Notes: a model not told the origin generated them from the sequence alone. 64,000 bases of DNA from Paramacrobiotus metropolitanus (GCF_019649055.1 NW_026570252.1:1219028-1283027), one strand, 5' to 3'. Shown: positions 9,970 through 20,844, numbered from the stretch's first letter. Numbers and translations: made by a program.

Positions 9970-10994
9970 TAAATCCCGAAGGCCGACCCCGCTTCAAGCA
10001 GCAGATTCCCCGCCGACAGATGTAAGTCAGTAGGGATTTCGGCATTCCGTCCAATGGGAACGAAGTCCGGAATTAACTGACCAATGGTTTGATAATGGTT
10101 TTCAGAAACACCTCGACCCAGAGCTGGCGGCCGTGCGCACGGGGTGAGTACCCAGTTCCCTCAAATTTTATAAGCAAGTGGTACATAAAAATAACACCTT
10201 GTGTTGATTAACTTGATTTATGCCAATCTAAGATGAATAACGGCCGAGTCCGGCTGTTGTTAGAGGAAATGCGGCCGCTGCCTTGAGTGCATCAACATAC
10301 GCGACCAAAAGGCGGATATGATAGTAATGAATTTCGTTTTTTTTAATGTGTAAAACCGGAATTTTTTATTAGCATCTATCAACGTAGGGCTTGCTGTTAG
10401 GTGTTGACTGGCTCCTGCGTGAATAGAAATCACTGTTATAACGAATAAGCAGCAACCGAACATTTTCCCTACAGGGAGCAGGGCCTCCTAACCAAGGCTG
10501 CCCGGCAAGGATTGGAATTATCTAGCGACAACGCATTGACGAAAGAATGGTTCTTCGCGTGGCGCGATGTCATCCGCAGTATCCTGCGCCGGGACACCGC
10601 CGGCTACTACATTCCCGAATGGTGGGACACGGGCGTCAGTGACGAGGATCCGGCATGGGCGCGCCCCCTGCTGGTGCTGCAGAAGGTGATCAAGCGGCGG
10701 CTGACCGGCGGGCCCGGCGTCTTTCCGGCCCTGTTGGTCATGGGCCATCACAGTGATACACCCGAGACCTTGGACGACATGGAGCGGGTCATGGCCAGCC
10801 TGCTGCAGTATTTCCGCTCGGTGGAGCGGGCCCGCGACGACACGGCCTTCCTCCTCGTCCACGGCGTCAGTTTCGCCTGGGGGGTGGCCCGGCCGGGGCA
10901 GCTGCCGGAGCGCCGCGGCCAACATGCCGACGTCCGGGAGAGCAGCGCCGAGCCGGCGTTACAGCGACTGGCCCAGCATATTATCGCCCTGTGA
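9970..10994 (+). CDS. Hypothetical protein, last three exons
   Basis: I do not recognise this family. Three exons join in phase with canonical borders: 9970-10021 (acceptor TGTGCAG, donor GTAAGT), 10106-10143 (acceptor TTTTCAG, donor GTGAGT) and 10475-10994 (acceptor CCTACAG), ending in TGA. The exons are GC-rich and the introns AT-rich. The last exon encodes about 173 aa, with conserved-looking blocks 'KEWFFAWRDVIRSILRRD', 'YYIPEWWDTGVSDEDPAW', 'LLVMGHHSDTPETLDD' and 'VHGVSFAWGVARPGQ'. It has no transmembrane segment and no obvious catalytic motif. The first exon begins mid-codon, so the start lies upstream. A polyadenylation signal AATAAA at 11303 may serve it. No frameshift is seen, unlike in several neighbours. 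Confidence 0.6.
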
Positions 10995-11106
10995 TATCAC
11001 AGCCGACCAGCGCCGACTCTCCTCCGTGGGTGCTCTTTTTCTTGTCGTTTTATGCAACCGTAGGTTAAAATCGCCTGATGAACATACTACGTAATAATTA
11101 TGCAGT

Positions 11107-11190
11107 CGGTGTGGTTCAGTAGTTAATATAACAGTCGCACGGCTTGAGCATGCAGCTGCAGCACACTCGGTTCGATTTTTCTTATCGGAT
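11107..11190 (+). repeat. tRNA-like sequence (SINE head or tRNA pseudogene)
   Basis: Contains an A-box-like segment (TGGTTCAGTAGTTAA) and, 45 bases on, a B-box-like GGTTCGATTTT. These are the two internal RNA polymerase III promoter parts with spacing close to that of a tRNA. The acceptor arms do not pair, so it is not a working tRNA. It fits a tRNA-derived SINE or a tRNA relic. Confidence 0.4.
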
Positions 11191-11384
11191 TCCTCATTTC
11201 ACCTTCTCGACTGGAATTTTTTTCCATTTTCATGTTGGTTTTCATGTTAGTTCATTAGTGGGATTTATTAATCGGATTTCATGAGCGAACGTTAATGTAG
11301 CTAATAAAGTCTGTCATTCGTTGTTTTGACGCTTAAACAACTTAAGCAGAATGATAAGAATATGTACAGATACTAGTACAGAAT

Positions 11385-11460
11385 GTAGGGACTAGGGAGT
11401 AGTGTGCATTTGTATGTTGAATTTTGTACGCGGTTGTATGGAAACCGCTGCAAAAATGTA
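11385..11460 (+). repeat. Dispersed block shared with 47935-48020
   Basis: The run TTGTATGTTGAATTTTGTAC and the following GCGG-TGTATGGAAACCGCTG match, with a few differences, the sequence just downstream of the second small-protein exon (about 47965-48015). Either both are pieces of one old duplication or of a short repeat. Confidence 0.5.
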
Positions 11461-11953
11461 CTGCACCGTCCCACATTCTTTTTAACAGTAATAAATTGTA
11501 CCGATGAACAAACCCGTTTTATCAGAGATGTCGTTTTACGTCTTCTTACAGTGTAATATTAATGCAATCATTAATTAACCATAAAATAATATAAACATGA
11601 AAATGATGAAATGTTATAACATATAATTAATCTAAACGGTATTCTATGCATGTCTACACGAATACATATCACATGCTAGCTGATAAGATAAGATAAGACA
11701 CAAAATCGATAATATGAGAATAATAATATAATACTAATTATTTATTCACGTGTTAGCCTTCGCCACGACCGTGACCTTTACGGATGTGTCTTACGTAGAA
11801 AAACCTTCGGGAGTTTTTATTATAAGCAAATCTGATTACTGTACAATACAAAAATATATTACCAATTAACAAGGGGACCGGCCGGTGCCCATTTTTAGCT
11901 CTGAATTATCACCTCATATTCTTCCGTTCGTTTTATTGCAATACGTGAACTGT
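11461..11953. other. Intergenic, AT-rich
   Basis: No gene, repeat or RNA signal seen. Confidence 0.4.
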
Positions 11954-12725
11954 TTTATATATCGAAATGGCTACGCGCGAGAGTATCGCGCGCGTAGAGG
12001 TTTGACTACGCGCGAGAGATTCTCGCGCAAAGTCAAATGACTACGCGCGCGAGTTAGCGAAATTAGAAAAATATATAATCGATTTGTGAATAAACAGTAA
12101 TGCGGCAGGCAAGAACCAATACCATAACAACCAAGGTCAACTGTCCGAATAATTTCTAGGACGTAAAACTGTGTATTATACCGGTACTGTTTATAAGCCG
12201 GCATAATTTCGTATTACAGTACTAGCCGGCACAGTTAAGCTACCTAACGGTGTTCGTAACGGTTGTTTGTGTACTATTTACTTCTCTAAAATGGACTCAA
12301 CCCTGCTCAAAACTGGCGACCGCTTTATGTCCTACGAAGCAGCTTCAAAGCTGTCAAAGACCGGGGAAAACTGACCAATCAGGTCTTTGCAAACCCCGGA
12401 GGAAACGCCCGGACATCTAAAACTCATCCGCACCATGCAAGTTTCCCATACAGCTCCGCCCGATTAATCTGCAAGAAGGGGGGCGAATATCGTCCTCACC
12501 GGAAAGACGAAGAGATAACCCACAAGTCGATTACAACGACGCTGAAGAGCGGTTGCAAAGCATACGTTCAAAACAAAATCTATCGCGCGTAACTGATTCT
12601 GTGCGGTTTTTACTACTGGCGAGAGCTCTCGCGCGTAGACAAACTACTACGCGCAGGAGCTCTTGCGCGTAGACAAAGTGCTACGCGCGTGAGAGCTCTC
12701 GCGCGTAGACCTGACCTTTATATAT
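11954..12725. mobile_element. Candidate DNA element bounded by CG-rich palindromes
   Basis: Two clusters of CpG-rich palindromes built on CTACGCGCGAGAG/CTCTCGCGCGTAG lie at 11971-12055 and 12580-12711. Each cluster contains several near-perfect palindromes, for example 11971-11997, 12001-12037 and 12681-12709. The outer ends read GGCTACGCGCGAG on the left and, as reverse complement, GGTCTACGCGCGAG on the right. A 9-base direct repeat TTTATATAT lies close to both ends (11954-11962 and 12717-12725), but with a few unmatched bases between it and the palindromes and in AT-rich flanks, so it may be chance. A transposase-like DNA-binding fragment sits inside. A Mutator-like or foldback element is the best reading. 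Confidence 0.5.
12290..12594 (+). pseudogene. FAR1/MULE-type zinc-binding domain fragment
   Basis: An ATG at 12291 opens a 27-codon frame ('GDRFMSYEAA'). After one frameshift near 12346 a second frame runs about 80 codons to a stop at about 12592. The second frame carries 'RLICKKGGEYRPHRK' and 'LKSGCKAYVQNKIYR', the cysteine-and-glycine pattern of FAR1/WRKY-GCM1-like DNA-binding domains found at the N terminus of Mutator-like transposases and relatives. The remainder of a transposase is missing. Its place between the CG palindromes suggests it is the coding remnant of that element. The family assignment is by motif memory only. Confidence 0.4.
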
Positions 12726-12794
12726 ACATAATACATACGGTATTTTTTAAAATTTTTGAGCGGAAGGTAATTTTTTCTGTGTATGGAATTTAAC

Positions 12795-13190
12795 ACCATA
12801 CAGAATGATCGGTCGTCCCCGCTGCGCTGGGACAGCTGGGGATTATGCGGACCAGATGCCAACGGGCTGGGTGCTGTCCTCGCCAAGATAATCCTGCAGA
12901 AAACAGCCACAACGCGAGCCGCAGAGTTTCTGCAGTAACGGATCCGCGCAGAATCCTGCGAGGCTGCGCATCGATCATCTTCAAATAATCTTTTCAGTCC
13001 AGTTGAGCCACTCCTGAAAATTAATTTCCAACTAATTAGTTACAAATAATTTAATTTATAGAATTTCCAGTTAATTTCTTCTGTGCGTCGGTCACTGTCG
13101 TAGCTGTTTCAATTAAATTCAATTAATTCAATTAGTTTAGTGTATTTTTAATTTATTATGGCCTTAATTGAATTTCAATGAATACATTCA
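12795..13190 (+). repeat. Exon-like dispersed repeat, copy 1
   Basis: Homologous to 35946-36420 over about 400 bp, and partly to 36545-36730 (inverted). The first 145 bp keep an open frame (12801-12938) reading 'DRSSPLRWDSWGLCGPDANG', matching 'DRSSALRWESYGLFGPDASG' in copy 2. The rest is an AT-rich tail full of AATTAATTTAATT-like words shared between copies. It is either a mobile repeat carrying an exon or three pseudogene copies of one exon and its intron. Confidence 0.65.
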
Positions 13191-13324
13191 TAGATTATTT
13201 GATTTAATTGGCCATCGGCTATCGGCATGTACACTACTCGTATTATAAGCTACCAAGTCGACGTTGCATGTCAACACTTCTTTACTTCATCAAATACTGA
13301 GGCACGCAAAATTATTATAAGCAA

Positions 13325-13425
13325 ACCTCGGTAAGAGACACTTTACAAAAAAAACACTTTATGTAAAAATGTAGAAACACTTTATGTAAAAAATAAACAG
13401 ACACTTTATGTAAAAGACATTGTAC
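13325..13425. repeat. Short tandem repeat, unit ~ACACTTTATGTAAAA
   Basis: Four imperfect copies of a 15-25-bp unit containing ACACTTTATGTAAAA. It lies in the 3' flank of the duplicated synthetase fragment and is absent at the parental position near 39080, so it expanded after duplication. Confidence 0.65.
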
Positions 13426-13429
13426 CATG

Positions 13430-13735
13430 ATGCATATGGCAGAAAAATGAGAATCTTCAAAATGGCAAAATATTAGACTACAATGAGAGAAAAATGCTTT
13501 CGGAACGGTCATGCATTCTCTCAGTACACATGAATGAAGAGAGAGAAAAGACAGCAGCGTGCGACGGCAGCCATTCACGGCAGAGTTGTCGTGAATCGGT
13601 GTCGTCGTAGAACTGCTCGATGATGGCGCTGTATTAGGGCGGCGACGGCGTTGCACTTCAGCTTCGGCGTGGGATCCAGTTCGCCGCCGGGGATGCTGAA
13701 GTCCTCGGGGAGGAGCTTGAGTTGATGCACTCACT
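13430..13735 (-). pseudogene. Duplicated 3' end of the bubblegum acyl-CoA synthetase
   Basis: Matches the last exon and 3' flank of the synthetase at 39100-39420. On the minus strand it reads 'LKLLPEDFSIPGGELDPTP', against 'FKLLPEDFSIPGGELGPTL' in the gene. A frameshift follows within 20 codons, and the copy stops matching abruptly near 13722. Homology continues into the flank (CAGAAAAATGAGAATC and GAGAAAAAGACAGCAGCGTG-type blocks), so it is a segmental DNA duplication, not a spliced retrocopy. Non-functional. Confidence 0.85.
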
Positions 13736-16579
13736 TTCTAGACTACAACACGACGGATTCGAGATTGCTGGTCTGTCCGTGAAAACATAAAGCTAACCAT
13801 AAGTTTATCTGCTGGTGGTTGGCCGGTCGACGCAGGACAAGTTTATTTTGTCACAAGGAATACTTCCGAAGGCGCAAGAGAAGGATTCCGAAATTTGGCG
13901 CAGGTGGAACGCACTAGCAGCAAGTAAAACATTCCGCATTAAAGTTTTTATCAAGGAAGTTCAGGAGACTCTAACCTTATTACAGTAGCAATCTGAATAT
14001 TTCCCTTACCTTTTTATAGCTCTGTTTTTAAAGTACATTTGTTTTACCACGCAGACGTACCTACAACAGAAGCAGTACAATCGTCAGATTTTTCACAAAA
14101 GAAAGTCGAACTGTAGACAGACGATCTGTTGCAGCAATGACCCGGGCGGCAGGGCCAAGTAAGTACACTCCGCAGTAGCGTCAGATGAAGTGTTGCCGCA
14201 GATCAGGACCAGAGGCGATTCCCGGCGACAGGTAACGGAGAATGGCGATTAGCGCGTAGACAATTTAGAAGTACATACGTATATGCCGTAGACAATTTAG
14301 AAGTACTAACGGAAGACAGGAATACTGCAAGACTAAATCTACAGCTGCAGATTCACGCGGCATTCTTCCCTTCCTGACAGCAAATTAGCGGTAAAAATAT
14401 TATTCAAATAAATCATATCATCGAAAGCCGGCATGTTGCTGCGATGTAAGCAGCGGATCTCTTGGAAAACACAATGCACAGGCTTAAACAGCGGCAACTG
14501 TTTGCGCAGAAAATCGAAGTAACGGTTGTGATTTGTCGGCTGACGGGATGAATTTTGCTGACAGTTTAAGGCCTAAGCCGCCTTCTGAAAGGTTCGGATT
14601 CGTGAATCGTAGTACCGATGACAAGGGACGTTTGATATGGGAGTAAACAAAGTACCAAGTTTTTTGTTTCAACGTTTAAGTTTGGAGATTATGCGGGGTA
14701 ATGCTATGAGTGTCTTGTGCACAGTCCCTTCCCACGTTAATTGGGACAAATTCTTCATTTGATTATATTTGTTGAGCGAAGCTCGCCTTGTACATATTGA
14801 GAAATAAAAACTAAGTACCAAGTTATTGTATTGTGGGAGAATCCGGTGCTTTGCTGAGGGAAGGTAGTGTCAACTGTCAAGATACCGGTAACTGGAAATC
14901 ATGCCAGAGCCGGTGAGACCACAAACAACTTCTGCATTGTGTTTCGTAGATTCCGATCCATGTGTACCGCCAGTGTATGGGAAATTTGCCTGTTTGTGTA
15001 TTATGTACTGGGCATTAGGAAAGGGGGTAAAAAAATTGTTTTGACCGGCAGACAAAAACGCAGGAGAAACTAAAACTACATGTAAATACTAAAATCGGAA
15101 ATACTGTAGATGTATTAAAATGCACTTAACGATCACGATAAGATTTGTTTCGTCAAATTGTGCTGTAGGTACGTACTACATCAGTCCATACTGAGGGTTT
15201 CTTTCAAGAGATCATCTGGAAGGAAGCTGCCGCGGATTAAGTGTCCTCTAAATTCCTGTTAATGGTGCGATGTGAAAAACAGTACAACTGGCGTAGAAAA
15301 AATATAGCGAGAAAGTTTGCAAAATTAATTACATCAATCCAGTACTGACGAGAGACAAGTCCAGAAAACTTAAAGGTTGTTAAAGGTATCACAGGCCTCT
15401 TGTGCATCGATGGTTTTATAATTTTAGCTTTGTATTTTGACAGGTCGCTCGGAAGTTTTTGACCGCGTAAACCCTGGACGGCCATCGGCCAGCATACCCA
15501 CGAATTTCCTAAATATGACCAGAAGGATGGGACAAGTAAGGGACGCATGAACGGCAAACTAATACACATACAGCCATGCTTATGTTTGGTTTGGAAATTA
15601 TAAACATATATTTTTATACATATATTTCGTTGACAAAAACAACCACATACTGTATTATGAATATTATAACATATGTATAATGATTATGATTACGATTATC
15701 ATGATTATGACATATTGTGAACGACTATCTCGGGCTCATCGAATTACAAGAAATTTTCTTATAACGACAAGCATACTGTATTTAACGTTGCCGCATCTGA
15801 GGCAATGCGGGAAGCAGCCGGCTTCCTTAAACCGGATCGGAGGGTGTAGAAGCACCATTAGGTAGTTCCAGACTGCGTCAAGAATTCCAGCTTGGCTTTT
15901 GTGTGTTCCGGCCAAGTCATGTGCAGCGTCAGGGTTCAGATACTGTGCCGGTGACCGTCAGCTCGGAGGCGTTGGTGTGGATTATCAGCGTCTGCCGGTC
16001 GGTCTGGATGCAGGCGGTATGCTGCAGGTAATGCTGCTGCCATTAATCATATAAATATTATACCCCCCCTAAGCAGTTAGACATGCCCCGCACAGGTCTC
16101 CATTTCCGATTGGTAATCCAACAGAAAAAAAATCACTTTTGGGGAATTAATTTCTTGCTTAAAGATGGTAGTACGTAACTAGTACGTGTACATATTCAGC
16201 CGCGATGCTGTCTCTATTTTAACTAGTCAAATTGGTAACCACTGAAAAATCACTGAAACTCACTGAAAATGTGCAGTGTACATGATACCAGCATAACTGT
16301 CTCTTAATAAACAGTTACTACAATACAGTTATTGTAGTCGCTAATTTTATTTTACGATTAACAAATAAACATTATGATAAATAAATTCCATTGAGAATTC
16401 TTTGGTTATGCGGTAGCCGGTACATACTCGTACGTTGATACGATACCGATATTTACGCGTTACGCGCAATTGCCTTGGCGGATGCATGTCAAATACATGT
16501 GAAAAGCACCAGCCGTGGCAAACAAAGAGTGCACGTAACATGGCGGGCCGTGGTACGGAGCTTAGTGCAGTCTATGAAT
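13736..16579. other. Intergenic region without recognisable genes
   Basis: Nothing convincing. A 20-bp direct repeat, CGTAGACAATTTAGAAGTAC, occurs at 14255-14274 and 14287-14306. A GC-rich block at 15800-16040 has an open minus-strand frame of about 35 codons after an acceptor-like CTGCAG ('HTACIQTDRQTLIIHTN'), which could be an exon relic, but I cannot assign it. Everything else is AT-rich. Confidence 0.35.
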
Positions 16580-16746
16580 CTATAAGGGGAATTCAACTGC
16601 TGAGGCCAGCACTCCCTGTGGCTAAACATGGTGCTTATGTACCGCGCCTGATTTAGCCGTGTGTATTGCCGTAACGTCACACTTCAGCCGGGTGACGGCA
16701 ACAAGTACAGGGAGTGATGGCCTCAGCAGTTAGATTCCCCCTATAG
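16580..16746. mobile_element. 167-bp MITE with ~40-bp terminal inverted repeats
   Basis: Ends 16580-16620 and 16707-16746 are inverted repeats: CTATAAGGGGAATTCAACTG on the left against CTATAGGGGGAATCTAACTG from the right, then GCTGAGGCCAxCACTCCCTGT in both. TA sits at both outer borders, so a Tc1/mariner-type TA duplication is likely. It is too short to encode anything. Confidence 0.75.
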
Positions 16747-19282
16747 AAGTATATCTTTGGCTGTAATTTAACGCAGGAAATAAATCACCCGGCTTGTACA
16801 ACGGAGAAATCTGTGTACGAGGAATGCCGTCCATTGCGTGCGATAATTTCTATGTATTGGCTGTTCAGTCTAGTAAAGATAAAAAAAAATTAAAAAAATT
16901 ATTTAATAAAATAAAATTAATTAATTTTAAATAATAAAAATAAAAAAAATAAATTAATAACCATAATAAATTAATTAATTTTATTATGGCTATTTCCCGC
17001 GTAGTTTTTACAAAAATAAAGGTGATAATTGGAAAAGTAGTGGTAAAGTCCAGCGTGTGCGAAGATGCGGGATGATCCCTGTTTCGGGTAGAGGACGTCC
17101 CGGCTCCAATTCCCGGCCGCCCCTTTTCTTGCCTTTTTTCTTACTGTAATAATCTCCGCTGCTTTTCTGGTTTTTAATCCTGTTGTCATACTTCGCTGAG
17201 TCCACAGTAAAGCAGTCGACATTAGTAATTTATTTCGATAATATCACAACAACTGTCACGGTGCTTATAATGGAAACGCGCGGCATAAAACATTAATTCA
17301 ACAAAAAACTGCGCGTACTGCATGCATTCCGCCCAGCTGCTGAAGCGGGCCGATAATTGTGCCGCCAATAACGTATGCCGGCAAGCTATAGAGCTTTTCA
17401 ATAACAGTGTGACAATTCTTATCAGTTGTGTGCTTTGTGAAGGCTCTTTCCGATTATGTCTTTACTCCATCCAGTTACCACCAATGCGCGAAATATCGTA
17501 TGCTCCACTGCTGTTATTACCGATACGTATGTAGACGAAGCAATGCCTTTCTATGGACGACGCCGTTTCTGGGTCCACTGTCCATTAGCGTTACACACGC
17601 CGAAAGCGAGCAAAATGTGTGCGTGAACGTGCCCCGATCTTCGATTAGCGGGTAGAAAAAAATTAATTATTATTCTTTTCTAACGCTGACCACACGACCG
17701 GTCGTGTATACACTGTGTTGGCGCATTGAAACCTGCAGTAATGTTCTATCTGCCGTCACTCCATCTGGCTGTTTTCGGCATTACTTCGCTACGCCATTTA
17801 CTGGCTACGCCAACACACAATATTTTCTGAACTGGGATTCCTGGAAATTGGTTAAGTTATGTTTAGCGGTCATATATGTTCAAATAATTTTTGCATTATG
17901 TCTGCGCACGTTAAACCTGTGCTTACGCAATTTGTGCTGCAGTACGCTGTGTTTTGCTGTTAGTGCTGCAGTTATGTACAGGATGTCCACCGGCAAATCA
18001 TCCAGGCACCTGTAAGTCACTCTATAACCAAACGGGAACGCAATTTTAGCTTTGTGATTTGTACGAGAATATGAGCTAACCAGTAACCAGGCAACATTTC
18101 ATGCTATCCTTTGAGAAAAATTTCGTTTTCTGCAGAATGGTAGAACGAATATGTACTCTGTAGGATGCTTAAAAAACTGATTTAGTGAGCCATGGCCAAT
18201 GGGCGCGGCCAGAAAAGTGATTTAAAGTTAATTCTACAATGCGCTGTAGCCTATGAACAATGCACCGCATTACACGTATACCGCTATCGCACAATGTCTA
18301 CGAGGCCAGTTTGACCTATCTGTGCTACCAGCTTATGTGGGAAAATTTTACGCAGCTCCAGAATTCATTTCCTCCCAAATTTTTAAAGGATCCAGACTTT
18401 TTTTCATCTATTTCCAAATTAGTTCCCGATGTTGGAATTAATTTCAAGCTGTCTTCCGCATTCGTGAAAATATCAAAATAATGAAACTGCAAATTTTCTC
18501 CCATTTAATTTCAGTTATTTTGAAGTTATTTTCCATGTTGTTTCGAAAACGATCTCAAAATTTCCAAGCAATCAGGTTTCTTAGCCTGTTTTCCAAACTT
18601 TCAGTTTAATAATATTTAATATGTTCATATTAGTCCCATAAGCTATTTTTTTTAAAAATTTGTTTGATTGTTTAAGTTTTTTGAAATCTTGCAAAGAATC
18701 CTCGAAGCCATCAGATTACCTTCCTGATTTTCTCTACTTACCAGGGCAGCGTCACCGGCCCCCTCTCAGAACAATCTAATTTTTTTGCAGGATGAGAGGG
18801 CAAATAATTTCATCTGCCATGGTCAATAAGGCGTGGCTAAATAGAATCTGAAAATCAAAGATTTCCTATGCTGTAGCCAATGCATGCCTTGTACTTTAAT
18901 ACTTATGTACATCTCCCTATTAATAGTTTCTGTGTTATCAGACATACTTATGCGTTCTGGCTGAGTGAGGCACGAAAAAACTGATGCGGTAGATACTTTT
19001 GCATAACGTTTCACGAAAGTCACGTTCCATGCGGACATGCTAACGTGCACACAGTACTTCTTTATCTGGATCAGATTAAACATTTGTGTTTTAACGACAA
19101 ATTCATCGTCAGCACACAAAAAAAGTTCCCCACAAGAAAATTATGTCGGATATCGGCAATTCTTGAGCAGAAAAATAATTAGCGTAAGTAACGAAGATAA
19201 CAAAACATTGCCGTTAAGCGCGCTTGATATAGCAGACGATGTACTGTATTAATTTCTAAATTTCAGATTGCGCATATTCTAA
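16747..19282. other. Intergenic region; low-complexity AT block and a dispersed repeat
   Basis: Positions 16880-16985 are almost pure A/T (AAATTAATT words). Open frames at 17428-17655 and 17704-18015 start on non-ATG codons and have no recognisable domain; I do not call them. Repeat family members at 18186-18216 and 18733-18850 are listed separately. Confidence 0.4.
18733..18850 (-). repeat. Dispersed ~120-bp repeat, copy A
   Basis: Reads, on the minus strand, AGCCACGCCTTATTGACCATGG, then about 60 variable bases, then CTGAGAGGGGGCCGGTGACG. The same arrangement is found at 22407-22536 (plus) and 43424-43553 (plus), with a partial copy of the CATGG end at 18186-18216. No terminal duplications were found. 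Confidence 0.6.
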
Positions 19283-20697
19283 TCACGATAACCTAAACTG
19301 ATTTGACGGCGGGCTAACTATGTACATTCCATCTTTAGGTGGCCGTAGCAATACCATCTGTTTACTTATGGACTTCGTCTCGAAAAGCACTAGATCTGAT
19401 TGTTCATCCAACGTGGCTGGGAAAATGTGGTCAATTTTCGCTTCCCGTGTGCCGGCTACAGGACCGCAATTATCATTACGTAATAACAAATGACCGGATA
19501 CGAATGAATCGGTTATGATCACGCAGCGGTCGTCTACAACAGCAATCACGTGATCCACTGCGATAACAATTCCATCGTCCGTACACACTATGCACTCGTT
19601 CCGCAAATAACCTTCGTTTCTTTCTCTTGTTCGGACAAAAATACCATTCTCCACTTTACAACGTTGGAATGTAAACATTTGCGGCGCTGAGCGATGTAAA
19701 CGCTCTTGCAGTAGGCGATAAACCGTATGATGAACTGGCAGGGGAGTGGCCTTGCCGATAAATGTGCAGCGGGCGCCGGATACTCCAGCTTCCGGCAAAA
19801 ATTCGGCTTCTCTAAAACATCCAAGACATTCTCGTTGTAGATTAGGAAGTAGAATATTACATTACGACTTTTAGCCTGAAATGCAGTCATAAAAATTATA
19901 AATATGAAGTTGGATCAGCCAAAAATTTAATCAGCGATTTCATAACATGAGAAAATATGATAAATGGTTTAACCTTGACAGTCCGAGTACGGCGGAAACC
20001 GCATGATGCGTCGCACTAATGGCTGTGCTGTTATTCCGTGCTTCATTTAATTTGAGAGCGCAGGTGGTTAACATATTAAAGTTGTTCATGATATGCTTAG
20101 CGGTGTTATTCATTGCGAGGACGCGTCGAGAAATCTTGCCAATATTGTGTTCCGGTCCGTAGCACGATAGTATATGTAGCGGTCCAAACAGTTCAACCGC
20201 GTATGGAATATGCTGCATCAAGTGGACAGAATATTTCATCTCGCCAATTCCAAAGTAATGTTGAAATGACTTTAAGAAATCATGGCACTGAGTTCGAAGT
20301 TCGTTGATATCAGTTCTCGTGATAGATTCTTTCGTGCACAGCCAAATAACACGCGAAGCATGGCAAAAAACTTTGTAAACGTTTTCCGGTAAGATGTTTC
20401 TTAACACAAATGGCGCGGCATGCTGCATAAAAAATCTTAACTCATGCGCTTTCATCCTTTTATACTCAAGAATATCTCGTGGTGGTCGGTTGTGATGACA
20501 GGAATCACAACAGACATCCATTGCTCGTTAATTTGTTGAATTTTTGATTTGGGAAGCCGTAAGACAGAGTCCTGTTCACATAACTGTCCCAGTAAGTACT
20601 TGGTAACGCCTTCATCGAACTGGTGCATTATATCCAACACAAATCCTTCGACAAGGTCAAAACCTTCAATCTGCGATAGCACCGTAGGGCGTTTCAT
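19283..20697 (-). pseudogene. CACTA/EnSpm-type (tnp2) transposase, decayed C-terminal half
   Basis: Transposase relative of a cut-and-paste element. The minus-strand pieces read in order: 20697-20480 'GFVLDIMHQFDEGVTKYLL' (the D-x-M-H block of tnp2-like proteins), then, after a frameshift near 20480, 'NRPPRDILEYKRMKAHELR', 'FVLRNILPENVYKVF', 'MQHIPYAVELFGPLHILS' and 'PEHNIGK' to 19940. A likely intron follows (donor AAG/GTTAAA, acceptor CATTTCAG near 19877), and then the C-terminal part to 19283 ('YLRNECIVCTDDGIVIAVDH'). An in-frame stop just upstream of 20697 and the missing N-terminal half mean no enzyme is made. Such proteins are sometimes domesticated, but the breaks argue against that here. 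Confidence 0.65.
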
Positions 20698-20844
20698 GCC
20701 GAACGTTTTCCTTTAAAACGCTTTCGTATAAAAGTTATTTATATTGAACAGATGGCTTAGACTTGTCCCATGCACTGGATTACTTCCATAGATTTATCTG
20801 TTTATTCTTTTGCAGTTATCAAGAGCGTTCCCTTTACTTTCATA

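Noticed and set aside
10518-10925. 135-aa minus-strand ORF
   Set aside because: Antisense shadow of the last exon of the three-exon gene, which has matching splice sites on the plus strand.
11954-12725. TTTATATAT as a proven 9-bp target duplication
   Set aside because: It is separated from the palindromes by a few unmatched bases on both sides and lies in AT-rich DNA, so it is kept only as a candidate.
17704-18015. Hydrophobic 103-aa ORF resembling a membrane receptor piece
   Set aside because: It begins at GTG, has no family motif and no splice context, and its cysteine-rich hydrophobic look is common in random T-rich DNA.
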